Of a stretch of 36,054 nucleotides of DNA, positions 1 to 8,177 are shown one piece after another. The stretch spans positions 1 through 36,054 of the forward strand of contig WQWU01000026.1 of NCBI GenBank assembly GCA_009785215.1. Direction: 5' to 3'. Both the position numbers and the translations under genes were made by a program. The notes beneath the pieces were generated by a model, which searched no databases, was not told the origin of the DNA, and was given only the letters and a program-made list of their open reading frames with translations. Position 1 is the first letter of the stretch, and every line of letters starts with the position of its first letter. This DNA is from Treponema sp. (GTDB lineage: Bacteria; Spirochaetota; Spirochaetia; Treponematales; Breznakiellaceae).

Positions 1-998
1 AATATGGACAAAATCTGATAAAAAAACTGTCAGAATATTTAACAGAAAAGTTCAAAAAAGGTTTTTCTGAAGTTAATCTTAAAAATGCACGTTTATTTTA
101 CAATACCTATTCCAAATATTTGCAGAAAAGGCAGACAGTGTCTGCCGAATTGCAAAATGGACAAAAAAACCAAGCGCTGTCTGATTTTTTGCCTCAAACT
201 TCCAAAAATCCGATCCAACAAGCGCTTTCTGCAGAGTTGGATGGTTATAAAACAATGCAGCAAGCGGCGCAATTTTTCAAACTTGGATGGTCTCATTACA
301 CTCTTCTAATGAGGATTGAAAATGAAGATGAACGCCATTTTTATGAGATAGAGGCCGAGCGTGAGGGCTGGTCTTTTAGGCACTTAAAAAGGCAGTATCA
401 CAGCAGTTTGTATGAACGCCTTGCTCTGTCAAAAGATAAAAACGAAGTAAAACGTCTTTCACGAGAAGGACAAGTAGTTGAAAAACCACAAGATATATTA
501 AAAAATCCTCTTGTTCTGGAATTTCTTGGTATGGCAGAAGATGCCACTTATTCCGAAACAGAACTTGAAACGGCGATAATTTCCAAATTACAGGCATTTT
601 TACTTGAACTCGGAAAGGGTTTTTTATTTGAAGCCCGTCAGAAACGATTTACTTTTGATGAGCAGTCGTTCTTTGTAGACCTTGTTTTTTATAACCGTCT
701 TCTTCAATGTTATGTATTAATCGATCTAAAAAATGATGAATTAAAACACCAGGATTTGGGTCAAATGTTAATGTATGTCAATTATTTTGACCGTTATGTA
801 AAACAGGATTTTGAAAAGCCGTCAATCGGTATTTTACTTTGCAAGAAAAAGAGCGACAATATAGTTGAACTAACTTTACCAGAAAACGCCCAAATTTACG
901 CTTCCGATTATAGCTTATATTTACCTGATAAGTCAGTTTTACAGCAAAAATTGATTGAATGGATAAAAGAGTTTGAAGACGAACATGGAGAAAATTAA
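1..998 (+). CDS. DUF1016 / YhcG-type PDDEXK nuclease, 5' end outside window
   Basis: The frame is open from base 3 to the TAA at 996-998, so the gene begins upstream; about 331 residues are visible, against roughly 340-380 usual for the family. The visible N-terminus carries the family's hallmark pattern (YG..LI..LSEYLT..F.KGFS..NL...R.FY), followed by the helical DUF1016_N region. The C-terminal half is a PDDEXK-like nuclease domain: FVDLVFYN gives the acidic residue and VLIDLKNDEL the D-x-K pair, followed by a conserved DLGQMLMYVNYFD. A TTG at 120 could be read as a start, but it lies inside the conserved N-terminal domain and is not the true start. Family members are often accessory genes, found beside restriction-modification loci or in defence islands; no partner is visible here. 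The target is unknown. Confidence 0.85.
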   Translation, partial: YGQNLIKKLSEYLTEKFKKGFSEVNLKNARLFYNTYSKYLQKRQTVSAELQNGQKNQALSDFLPQTSKNPIQQALSAELDGYKTMQQAAQFFKLGWSHYTLLMRIENEDERHFYEIEAEREGWSFRHLKRQYHSSLYERLALSKDKNEVKRLSREGQVVEKPQDILKNPLVLEFLGMAEDATYSETELETAIISKLQAFLLELGKGFLFEARQKRFTFDEQSFFVDLVFYNRLLQCYVLIDLKNDELKHQDLGQMLMYVNYFDRYVKQDFEKPSIGILLCKKKSDNIVELTLPENAQIYASDYSLYLPDKSVLQQKLIEWIKEFEDEHGEN

Positions 999-1054
999 AT
1001 GTTTTTAGTAAATACTGCAAAAAGCAGTTGAAAATAAAGAATTAAAGGAATTTT

Positions 1055-2239
1055 ATGACAATTAGAATAACATATTTGGCAACGGTTATTATTGCTTTTT
1101 TGCTTCTTATTATTGGAAATAAAATAGCAGCAGTAGGAACGATCGATTTTCAAAATCCCTCGCAGGAAATTGTCAGGGCAAAAGTTCAAAAAGTAATTGA
1201 GCGGGTAGAAAATAATTTTGACAATTTTAACGATTTTGAAGACTTCGCTGATTACGATGATTTTAACTATTTTGATGAATTTGACGGACTGCCGCCAATG
1301 CTGCAAAATAATAGGATTATTTTTGAAGCAAGGATAACACACGGATTACGAAAAGGCGAAATTGTTACAGCATCTCAGAGTTCTATGGTTTTATTGCCAG
1401 CTAATGACAGAGATGTTTTTAAAAACGCTTCCATTCTTTTAATTCGTTCACATAATGAATGGTATTTTAACGGTTTTTACCGGATTAACGGAATTATTTG
1501 GCTTGGTGTTTTATTTGTTTTATGTGTTTTAATTTTAGGCGGAAGAAAAGGGGTTAATACAATTTTATCTCTTGGTTTAACCTGCGCTGCAATTTTTACT
1601 GTTTTTATTCCTGCCATTCTTGCCGGAAAAAATATTTATTTAATGGCAGTACTTGTTTGTATATATACAACTGTAATGACACTATTAATTGTAATTGGAT
1701 TTAATAAAAAATCGCTTGTTTCTGTGGCAGGCTGTGTCAGCGGTATATTGGCAGCCGGAATTATTGCAGTTATTATGGACAGGGTTTTAAATTTAACGGG
1801 AATTATAGACGAACATTCGCGTTATTTAATTAATATGCCCGGCGGAATCAAACTAAATTTAAGAGCATTAATATTTGCAGGGATTATTATTGGAGCGATG
1901 GGCGCGATTATGGACGTTGCAATTTCTATTGCATCTTCGTTGTGGGAAATTAAAGAAAAAGCAAAACTAATCAGCTTTAAATCATTATTTCATTCTGGAT
2001 TAAATATCGGCCGCGATATTATGGGAAGCATGGCAAACACTCTTATCCTTGCCTACATAGGCAGTTCGTTATCTGTTGTTCTGCTTTTAAGTGTTTTCTC
2101 CGGCTCAACTTTGAATTTATTTAATAGCGAAATGATAGCTGTGGAGATTTTACAGGCTCTTGCCGGCAGCTTTGGCATTTTATCTGCCATGCCTTTAACA
2201 GCATTTTTTTGTTCTGTTTTGTATTTAAAAGAGAAATAA
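1055..2239 (+). CDS. YibE/F family multi-spanning membrane protein
   Basis: A 394-aa integral membrane protein of the YibE/F-like family, whose molecular function is not established. An AAAGGA Shine-Dalgarno precedes the ATG. Topology as read: TM1 at residues 6-27, an extracytoplasmic domain to about residue 145, then about seven further hydrophobic helices to the C-terminus. The glycine-rich segment around residues 268-290 (LIFAGIIIGAMGAIMDVAIS) is characteristic of the family. The extracytoplasmic loop carries an unusual eight-unit tripeptide repeat at residues 55-78 (listed separately). The gene stands alone between the nuclease gene and the promoter of the partner-switch operon. The family call is firm; a transport role is only a guess. 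Confidence 0.85.
   Translation: MTIRITYLATVIIAFLLLIIGNKIAAVGTIDFQNPSQEIVRAKVQKVIERVENNFDNFNDFEDFADYDDFNYFDEFDGLPPMLQNNRIIFEARITHGLRKGEIVTASQSSMVLLPANDRDVFKNASILLIRSHNEWYFNGFYRINGIIWLGVLFVLCVLILGGRKGVNTILSLGLTCAAIFTVFIPAILAGKNIYLMAVLVCIYTTVMTLLIVIGFNKKSLVSVAGCVSGILAAGIIAVIMDRVLNLTGIIDEHSRYLINMPGGIKLNLRALIFAGIIIGAMGAIMDVAISIASSLWEIKEKAKLISFKSLFHSGLNIGRDIMGSMANTLILAYIGSSLSVVLLLSVFSGSTLNLFNSEMIAVEILQALAGSFGILSAMPLTAFFCSVLYLKEK
1217..1288 (+). repeat. Eight degenerate 9-bp units encoding an [F/Y]-x-x acidic repeat
   Basis: Residues 55-78 of the YibE/F protein read FDN, FND, FED, FAD, YDD, FNY, FDE, FDG. An aromatic residue falls at every third position eight times in a row, and D, E or N fills most other positions. 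At DNA level this is 72 bp, or 8 x 9 bp, with TTT or TTC opening seven units and TAC one. It lies in the loop predicted to be outside the cytoplasmic membrane. Confidence 0.85.
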
Positions 2240-2242
2240 TAC

Positions 2243-2270
2243 TTGACCGAAATCAGATTTTTGGTAGAAT
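2243..2270 (+). promoter_or_regulatory. Sigma70-type promoter of the partner-switch operon
   Basis: TTGACC (2243-2248) and TAGAAT (2265-2270) are separated by 16 bp. A start site about 7 nt downstream leaves a short leader carrying an AAAGGAG ribosome binding site at 2277-2283 before the ATG at 2292. It lies just after the YibE/F stop codon, so the module is probably transcribed independently. Confidence 0.6.
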
Positions 2271-2291
2271 ATTACAAAAGGAGCAGAAAAC

Positions 2292-2600
2292 ATGGAGAAT
2301 TTTTCAATTCAGGTAGAAGATATTAATGCAGACAAAAGTAAACTGATTGTAAAAGGACGTATTACCTCTGACTCTGCAAATACACTTAATAAAAAGCTGG
2401 ATGAAGTTTACAAAGATAAAAAACATGTCATTTTGAATATGCAGGATGTAGCTTTTTTAAGCTCCGGAGGCATAAGAGTTCTTCTTATGACTTATAAAAT
2501 GGCTAACGGAAGAGGCTGCAGTTTCTTTATAGAAAAACCATCGGAAAATGTAATAAATGTTTTAGGTATGGTGTCATTGGATGTTATGCTTTTAAAGTAG
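2292..2600 (+). CDS. STAS-domain anti-sigma factor antagonist (RsbV/SpoIIAA-like)
   Basis: A 102-aa single-domain STAS protein. The segment HVILNMQDVAFLSSGGIRVLL fits the family's D-x-x-x-[LI]-S-S-x-G-[LI]-R core, in which a serine is phosphorylated by a cognate RsbW-type kinase and dephosphorylated by a SpoIIE-type phosphatase. Both of those enzymes are encoded immediately downstream, which supports a complete switch. A good AAAGGAG ribosome binding site fixes the start. The final effector could be a sigma factor or some other partner; none is encoded nearby. Confidence 0.9.
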   Translation: MENFSIQVEDINADKSKLIVKGRITSDSANTLNKKLDEVYKDKKHVILNMQDVAFLSSGGIRVLLMTYKMANGRGCSFFIEKPSENVINVLGMVSLDVMLLK

Positions 2601-2618
2601 TAAAAAGGAAGGTGTTTT

Positions 2619-4556
2619 ATTACAATCAGATTTAAAATACTGGTAATTGTACTGGGTTTCTTTGCCTTGATTGTAGCGGCATTTGTTATATATTCAGCAG
2701 TAACCACCAATATTTATAAACGGGTACGTATCGAAGAAGTTTCCAAAACTGCTGCATTTGAAAGTGAGTGGGTTTGTAAACTTATTACGCAAATGGAACG
2801 CAATGCTGTTGATCTTGCATTGGCTGGTCAGCAGTTTTACCGAGAAAGAAATGTCCGGCGAATCGACCCGGTTTCTGATGAAGTCGGCATATCAATAGTT
2901 ATAGAAAATTTCAGCGCATTTACAGCCGCAGCTGGCGGTGGTATTTGGTTTGAACCTTACGTTTTGAATGCCAATACACGGCGTTTAAGTTATTATGCTT
3001 TTTTTGATCCGGCAGTTAATGCTGTCCGCCATGACCCTGAATTTGCTTCTGAACAATATGATTATCACAATCATTTATGGTACAAGACAATAACCGCAGA
3101 AATTTCCGGAAAATATAATACAGTGTGGACAATGCCGTATTATGATGCTGCCGGAACCAATGCGCTTATGACAACTGTCGGCTCGGGTATTTTTAATGAA
3201 CAAGGACAATTTATTGGTATGTCCACTGTCGATTGGAAGATTCAAAGTATGGTGGAAAAACTTTCCAATGTTAAACCAAGTAAAAATAGTTTCGTTTTGC
3301 TGGCATCTCCAACGTATGATTTTATTATTTTAAATACTTATCAGGATGGAACTGAGTATACCGGTTCTTCATTAAGTCTTTTGCCATGGTATGCTGATAT
3401 TTGTTATGCCGAAGATGATACTGTGGGCATTGGCAGATTTAATAAAGGCAAAACAGAATATATATCATTTTCCCGGGTACTTGACAATGGCTGGCTTTTT
3501 TCCATTCAAATACCTGCAAAGGAAATATTTGCAGAAGTAGAAGTAAGAAATTATCAATTTTCTGTTATTATTGTATTATCTTTTATTACATTAATAATTC
3601 TTGTGTCTTTTTTATTAACAGTTTTTATTAATCATCCGCTTAAAAAACTTACGATAGGTGTAATGGAACTGGGCAGCGGCAATCTTGATAAACAGATAGA
3701 AATTAAATCAAAAGACGAAATTGGAACGCTTGCAAATGTATTTAACAAAATGACTATCGATTTAAAAGTATCTATAGAACGTTATGCGCAAGAACGTGCC
3801 GAAAAAGAACGTATAGGCGCAGAACTGGATGTAGCAACCAAGATTCAGGCAAGTATGCTTCCGTGTACTTTCCCCGCTTTTCCAGGCCGTAAAGAATTTG
3901 ATATTTTTGCAATGATGCAGCCGGCAAAAGAAGTTGGCGGTGATTTTTATGATTTCTTTCTTGTCAGCGAAAATACTCTTGCTATTGTTATTGCGGATGT
4001 ATCCGGCAAAGGCATACCTGCAGCTCTTTTTATGGTTGTCTCAAAAACTTTAATAAAAGATAATGCTCAGAACGGAAAAAGCCCAAAACAAGTTATGGAA
4101 GATGTAAATAATATTCTGTGCGGAAATAACGATGCAGCTATGTTTGTAACAGTATTTATGGGGTTTTTGGATATACCAAGCGGAAAGTTTACATTTGTTA
4201 ATGCCGGGCATAATCCGCCTCTTTTACGCTCCGCAGATAAATATGATTGGCTTAAAACCAAACCTGATCTTTTTCTTGCAGCTATGGAAAATACTTCCTA
4301 TAAAGAAAACGAAATTTATTTAAAACCAGGCGATGAATTATTTTTATATACTGACGGCGTAACAGAAGCTGTGGATAAAGAAGAGAATATGTTCAGCGAC
4401 CCGTACCTATTGGAAACAGCCAATAAAAACCAGCATCTTTCATTAAAGGAATTTACAATATCAGTTAAAGATGAAATTGACAAATTTGCAAACGGCGCAG
4501 AACAGGCAGACGACATTACAATGTTAATACTGCGGTATGATGGATCAAAACGATAA
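2619..4556 (+). CDS. Cache-HAMP-SpoIIE sensor phosphatase (RsbU-like), probable ATT start
   Basis: A membrane-bound PP2C-type serine phosphatase expected to dephosphorylate the upstream STAS protein in response to an extracytoplasmic signal. From the proposed start it is 645 aa: TM1 at about residues 7-27, a Cache-like sensor domain to about 312, TM2 about 314-336, HAMP about 337-390, a short coiled coil, then SpoIIE from about 401. Metal-binding acidic motifs are present: VGGDFYDF, VIADVSGKG, LYTDGVTE and QADDITML. No ATG, GTG or TTG lies between the in-frame stop at 2601 and TTG 2667, and starting at 2667 would cut TM1 in half. ATT 2619 sits 4 nt after the ribosome binding site AAGGAAGGTG (2605-2614) and gives the natural beginning MTIRFKILVIVLGFF. 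The stop overlaps the next start by one base (TAATG). Confidence 0.85.
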   Translation: MTIRFKILVIVLGFFALIVAAFVIYSAVTTNIYKRVRIEEVSKTAAFESEWVCKLITQMERNAVDLALAGQQFYRERNVRRIDPVSDEVGISIVIENFSAFTAAAGGGIWFEPYVLNANTRRLSYYAFFDPAVNAVRHDPEFASEQYDYHNHLWYKTITAEISGKYNTVWTMPYYDAAGTNALMTTVGSGIFNEQGQFIGMSTVDWKIQSMVEKLSNVKPSKNSFVLLASPTYDFIILNTYQDGTEYTGSSLSLLPWYADICYAEDDTVGIGRFNKGKTEYISFSRVLDNGWLFSIQIPAKEIFAEVEVRNYQFSVIIVLSFITLIILVSFLLTVFINHPLKKLTIGVMELGSGNLDKQIEIKSKDEIGTLANVFNKMTIDLKVSIERYAQERAEKERIGAELDVATKIQASMLPCTFPAFPGRKEFDIFAMMQPAKEVGGDFYDFFLVSENTLAIVIADVSGKGIPAALFMVVSKTLIKDNAQNGKSPKQVMEDVNNILCGNNDAAMFVTVFMGFLDIPSGKFTFVNAGHNPPLLRSADKYDWLKTKPDLFLAAMENTSYKENEIYLKPGDELFLYTDGVTEAVDKEENMFSDPYLLETANKNQHLSLKEFTISVKDEIDKFANGAEQADDITMLILRYDGSKR

Positions 4557-4954
4557 TGAAAGAACTCTTAATAAAAGCAATAATAGAAAATATTGATACT
4601 GTATTGGATTTTACCGATGAGATTTTAAAAGATTGCCCGCCGAAAGTACGCAATGAAATTGGACTTGTAACAGATGAAATATTTTCCAATATTGCCCGTT
4701 ATGCATATACTCCTAATATAGGAGATGCTGTTATTCGTGTAAATGTTGTTAATAATGAAATAATTATAGAATTTGAAGACAGCGGCATACCATACAATCC
4801 TCTGGAAAATGATGATCCTGATATTTCTGTTAATATAATAGACAGGGAAATTGGAGGGCTTGGAATATTTATGACAAAAAAGATTATGGATAATGTAAAA
4901 TATGAATATAAAAATAACCGTAATATTTTTACTGCTATAAAGAAAATAAGTTAA
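4556..4954 (+). CDS. RsbW-like serine kinase / anti-sigma factor (HATPase_c_2)
   Basis: A 132-aa GHKL-type ATPase domain. The N box reads DEIFSNIARYAY, the G1 box EFEDSGIPYNPL and the G2 box GGLGIFMTKKIMD, all as in RsbW/SpoIIAB kinases. Its predicted job is to phosphorylate the STAS protein and to bind either it or an unknown effector. The ATG at 4556 overlaps the phosphatase stop codon by one base, so the two are translationally coupled. Spirochaete partner switches often act on targets other than sigmaB, so an anti-sigma role is not assured. The gene converges on rsmG with only 5 bp between the stop codons, and no terminator is evident there. Confidence 0.88.
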   Translation: MKELLIKAIIENIDTVLDFTDEILKDCPPKVRNEIGLVTDEIFSNIARYAYTPNIGDAVIRVNVVNNEIIIEFEDSGIPYNPLENDDPDISVNIIDREIGGLGIFMTKKIMDNVKYEYKNNRNIFTAIKKIS

Positions 4955-4959
4955 AAATA

Positions 4960-5652
4960 TTAATTTCGTTTAATTACAAGAAGGTGTCTTTCTTCATCAA
5001 GAAAAGGAACAGAATAAGGAATAATTTCCCATTGGTTTTTTTCCAGTCCTAACGGAATTATTTCATTTTCTGTTTTTTCCTGCCTGCCTTTGTATGCGGC
5101 AATAATTCCGTTCGGATTCAGTATTTTAAACAAGGTTTTAAGCAGTTTTGGATCCAAAGGTTTAAAAGCGCGGAATGTAATTAGATCATAACCGCCGGCG
5201 GGCAGAGTACCGCTGTTTCTTTGAACTTTTTCCAGTTCCTTTTCTTCTATACTAATGTTAGAAAGCTGCAGTACTGCTTTTGTGTTTAATAAAAAACCTG
5301 CTCTGCGCCCCATGCGTTCTATCAATGTTATATTGTTTTGGTTCATGGTTATTGCAAGCGGAATGCCCGGAAGTCCTGCGCCGGAACCAGCATCAGCTAT
5401 AGACGAAGTTTTAAAACGCAGAATAATTCCAAGGGGCGCAAGAGAATCAAGGATGTGTTTAATTATCAGTTCTTTTGTGTCTGCCGCGCCTACAAGGCCG
5501 TAAGCCGGGTTAAAAAGTTCTATTTCTTTTATATAACATATAAGGAGCGAAATAATTTCCTTGCGGCGCACAGCGATAAGATGTTCAACATTCTTATCGC
5601 TTTTGCAAAGTATTTCTATCCCTTCATTAAGAAGGTTTTCACAATCCTTCAT
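4960..5652 (-). CDS. rsmG: 16S rRNA (guanine-527-N7)-methyltransferase RsmG
   Basis: A 230-aa SAM-dependent methyltransferase that modifies G527 of 16S rRNA in the cytoplasm; in other bacteria its loss gives low-level streptomycin resistance. The family-specific SAM-binding motif IADAGSGAGLPGIPLAI is intact (about residues 84-100), preceded by the KHILDSLAPL segment and followed by ITLIERMGRRAGFL. Length is normal for the family. The ATG directly abuts the TAA of the upstream symporter gene (TAAATG), so it is co-transcribed with and probably coupled to it. No gidA/mnmG neighbour is present in this window. Confidence 0.95.
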   Translation of the reverse strand: MKDCENLLNEGIEILCKSDKNVEHLIAVRRKEIISLLICYIKEIELFNPAYGLVGAADTKELIIKHILDSLAPLGIILRFKTSSIADAGSGAGLPGIPLAITMNQNNITLIERMGRRAGFLLNTKAVLQLSNISIEEKELEKVQRNSGTLPAGGYDLITFRAFKPLDPKLLKTLFKILNPNGIIAAYKGRQEKTENEIIPLGLEKNQWEIIPYSVPFLDEERHLLVIKRN

Positions 5653-6884
5653 TTAAATAAAATGAACCAGATTTTTTTCCTCGATAAAGCCGTTTGTTCT
5701 TGCCAATACATAGGTTCCAAAAGCATTAAGCATAACATCGATAAAGGTTCCAACAGCAACAAGGTAAAATGCAAGCGGCCTCATGATTAAATATGCTGCT
5801 TTATATTCGCCGCCGCCGTAGATAAGGCAAAGTGCAGCTAACGCAATAAACGCGCCGTTGCCGGGATGCCGTGCAAGAACAAACGAAATAATAAAAGCAT
5901 AAAAACCTATAGTTAATAAATCGAGGGTGCCGATTCTTAAATAGGAATAGGATTTAATAATTACAATAAATGCGGCTGCCGCTACCATGGCGCTTCCGCA
6001 TCTGCAGAATGTTGCAAATAGCGAAATTGACAGTGCGCTCGAACGGCGTCTGATGCCGAAGTTTTCTTTTGAATGGCGCTGAAGAACAGGAATGGAAAAG
6101 TTAACATCTCCGGAAAAAAATGCCGCAATTGAAGGGCCTAAAAATCCATAAAGGATGCGCCATGGATTAACTTTTGGTTTTAATAAGTACAAAAACAGCG
6201 GAAGAATGCCAAAGCATAAAACAATGCTGAATATACCAAGCAGAATAATTAAATCTCCGAATACTTTTGCATTCAGCGCTATGTTAAACCGGACAGCCCA
6301 AAATGCTGCAAGTACTATCAATATGAATCCCAGAATTTCCGAGAAAAATGATGCGACATGGTAAAAAATCCGTGAAAGCGAATCAACAAGCGAAATAACA
6401 GGTTTTGAATAATTACGATCGTAATTTAACCCCATGCCAAGGAAAAATGCAAAAACACAAACAGGGAAAAGATACATTCCGCTGCCTGTAAGAACGCTAA
6501 GCATGTTGGACGGGAACAATTCCAGGATATTGTCTCCGACATTCAGGTTTAACGCTTCCATTTGCTCTACTGTTACTATCGGTATTTGCTTTGGCGTAAA
6601 AATTGATGTAATAATAATACCGGCAAAAATGACCACGAAAGAAGAAACAACAATAAGTATAAAGTTTTTTATACCATCGGCCAAAACTGTTCATCCATGC
6701 GGAGTTCATAAACTGCGACAGTCAGAGAAAAAACTAAAACAGGGATTACTGCATAGCGCCCTATTCCTAATGCCAGTTTTTCCAGCCATTGAAACGCTGC
6801 AAAAACAGCTTCGTTGTTAGGCAGGAGAAAACCAATAAGCATACCCAAAATGGAACCGATTAATAATTTAACCCATACTTTCAT
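5653..6884 (-). pseudogene. DAACS/SDF dicarboxylate or amino acid:cation symporter, frameshifted
   Basis: Two overlapping minus-strand frames encode one transporter. The first part (6884 down to 6669) begins MKVWVKLLIGSILG and ends FWPMV-stop; the second (6684 down to 5653) continues DGIKNFILIVVSS and runs to the C-terminus. The second frame is -1 relative to the first, as a single missing base would produce. Together they would give about 410 aa, a normal length for the Na+/H+-coupled glutamate, aspartate or dicarboxylate symporter family. Family signatures are present, including FFSGDVNFSIPVLQRHSKEN and the following FATFCRCGSAM segment. There is no classic slippery heptamer in the 25-bp overlap zone (6669-6693), so a real mutation or a consensus error is more likely than programmed frameshifting. 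The downstream part remains well preserved, suggesting a recent event or an artefact. rsmG follows immediately. Confidence 0.8.
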
Positions 6885-6893
6885 AATATCAAT

Positions 6894-6922
6894 ATAATAG
6901 CTGATTTAAAAATATTATCCAA
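6894..6922 (-). promoter_or_regulatory. Possible promoter of the symporter-rsmG operon
   Basis: On the minus strand TTGGAT (6917-6922) and TATTAT (6894-6899) are 17 bp apart, and the ATG at 6884 lies 9 bp beyond the -10. The -35 is weak. No Shine-Dalgarno lies before the ATG, so this may be a near-leaderless start like others in the window. Confidence 0.3.
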
Positions 6923-6967
6923 GTGTCCTTTATGTTTTGAATATTACAGTATGATAAAACTTTAGTT

Positions 6968-8170
6968 TTAGAGTCTTATAATCCGGGCATTTGTTAAAAT
7001 TTCGTGTTCCGGCTGCGAAGAAGAGTTACCGGTTATAAGTATGTCATTTTCAAGGCGGCAGCCGCCTAATAATGGGTCATAAAGCCCAGGTTCTACGGTA
7101 AAAATCATTCCAGGAGACAGAACCCAGTCGTTATCACTGGAGTTTCTGATTACCGGATATTCATGTTCCTGAAGCCCAATGCCGTGTCCAAGACCATGAG
7201 GCATTTTCTTTTTGGATTTAGAAAAGAGGGTATCAACAGCCGCGGCTATATCTTTTGTCCGCGTTCCGTTATGCGCCATTGAAACTGCAAGTTTTGCAGC
7301 TTTTTCTACAAGGTTTACCAGTTTTTCCTGTTTAACATCCAAATCGCGGGCGAATGTAAGGGTTACATCGGTGCAGTATCCGCCGTAGTTAACGCCAAAA
7401 TCCAGGATAGAAAGACCCTGTCCGCCGAAGGGAGCGTGTGTCCACGATGGAAAAGCATGAATAGCATAACTTCTCTGCGGTCCTGCCGCAATGGTTCCAA
7501 AACTTGTACCGTCGCATCCCTGCCTTCGCGCTTCTGTCTCGATAAATAATGCCGCATCTGCTTCTGTTTTTATTGTTCCGGCTATTACATTTTTTTCCAG
7601 AGAATTTATTATTTCATTGGTTATAGCTGCAGCTTTCCGTAAAATAGCAATTTCATCTTCGTCTTTTACAGCGCGAAGTTTTCTCATTTCTGCAGCAGCG
7701 CCGTTTTCCCTGCAAATAATGTCGTAATCTGTCAGATCGCCTACATAATTTAAAAAAACAGGGTAGGGTGTAACACTGGGTATTTCAATTCTTGATCCTG
7801 CAGGAATTTTCAGCTTTTGCGCTATCATTGCAATTGCTTTACTTGGCTTTCGATCAAAATCATTGTAAGAAACAATGACAGCATCAGCGTCCGATGCAGG
7901 CGATGATTTAAAAGCATAAAGTTTGGCAAGGTTTACATCCCATGCTGCAAGAATAACCCGTCCGCCTATCGAAGATGTACTGTCTCTGTACAGAAAAAGC
8001 AATGCATCGCCTGGATGTCCTGTAAGCCATCGTATGTTTAAATCGCGCCTTGTTTCTGTGTCTTCCAGCATTAAAAGAGTAATGTTCTCTTCTGCCATCC
8101 AGTTGTAAATTTTTTCCAGGCGGGCAGCATAACTGCTTTCTTTTGAAGAGTTATTTGACAGTTTTTCCAT
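6968..8170 (-). CDS. M24 family metallopeptidase (Xaa-Pro aminopeptidase-like)
   Basis: A 400-aa creatinase-fold protein: N-terminal creatinase_N domain (about residues 15-155), then an M24 peptidase domain (about 170-400). The five dinuclear metal ligands can be assigned as Asp257 and Asp268 (in LDFGVNYGGYCTDVT), His329 (in HGLGHGIGL), Glu360 (in FTVEPGLY) and Glu374 (in CRLENDILIT). It probably removes N-terminal residues preceding proline, or cleaves X-Pro dipeptides, in the cytoplasm; no signal peptide is seen. It lies 7 bp downstream of hpf and appears to be the last gene of the rpoN-hpf unit. Substrate specificity within M24B cannot be settled by eye. Confidence 0.9.
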   Translation of the reverse strand: MEKLSNNSSKESSYAARLEKIYNWMAEENITLLMLEDTETRRDLNIRWLTGHPGDALLFLYRDSTSSIGGRVILAAWDVNLAKLYAFKSSPASDADAVIVSYNDFDRKPSKAIAMIAQKLKIPAGSRIEIPSVTPYPVFLNYVGDLTDYDIICRENGAAAEMRKLRAVKDEDEIAILRKAAAITNEIINSLEKNVIAGTIKTEADAALFIETEARRQGCDGTSFGTIAAGPQRSYAIHAFPSWTHAPFGGQGLSILDFGVNYGGYCTDVTLTFARDLDVKQEKLVNLVEKAAKLAVSMAHNGTRTKDIAAAVDTLFSKSKKKMPHGLGHGIGLQEHEYPVIRNSSDNDWVLSPGMIFTVEPGLYDPLLGGCRLENDILITGNSSSQPEHEILTNARIIRL

Positions 8171-8177
8171 TCAGAGC

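Noticed and set aside
1014-1028. Hairpin ACTGC-AAAAA-GCAGT as a terminator of the nuclease gene
   Set aside because: Stem of only 5 bp and no T tract after it.
6669-6693. Programmed -1 frameshift in the symporter gene
   Set aside because: No X-XXY-YYZ heptamer lies before the zero-frame stop, and the AAAAAAC run comes after the TAA, so it cannot act as the slip site.
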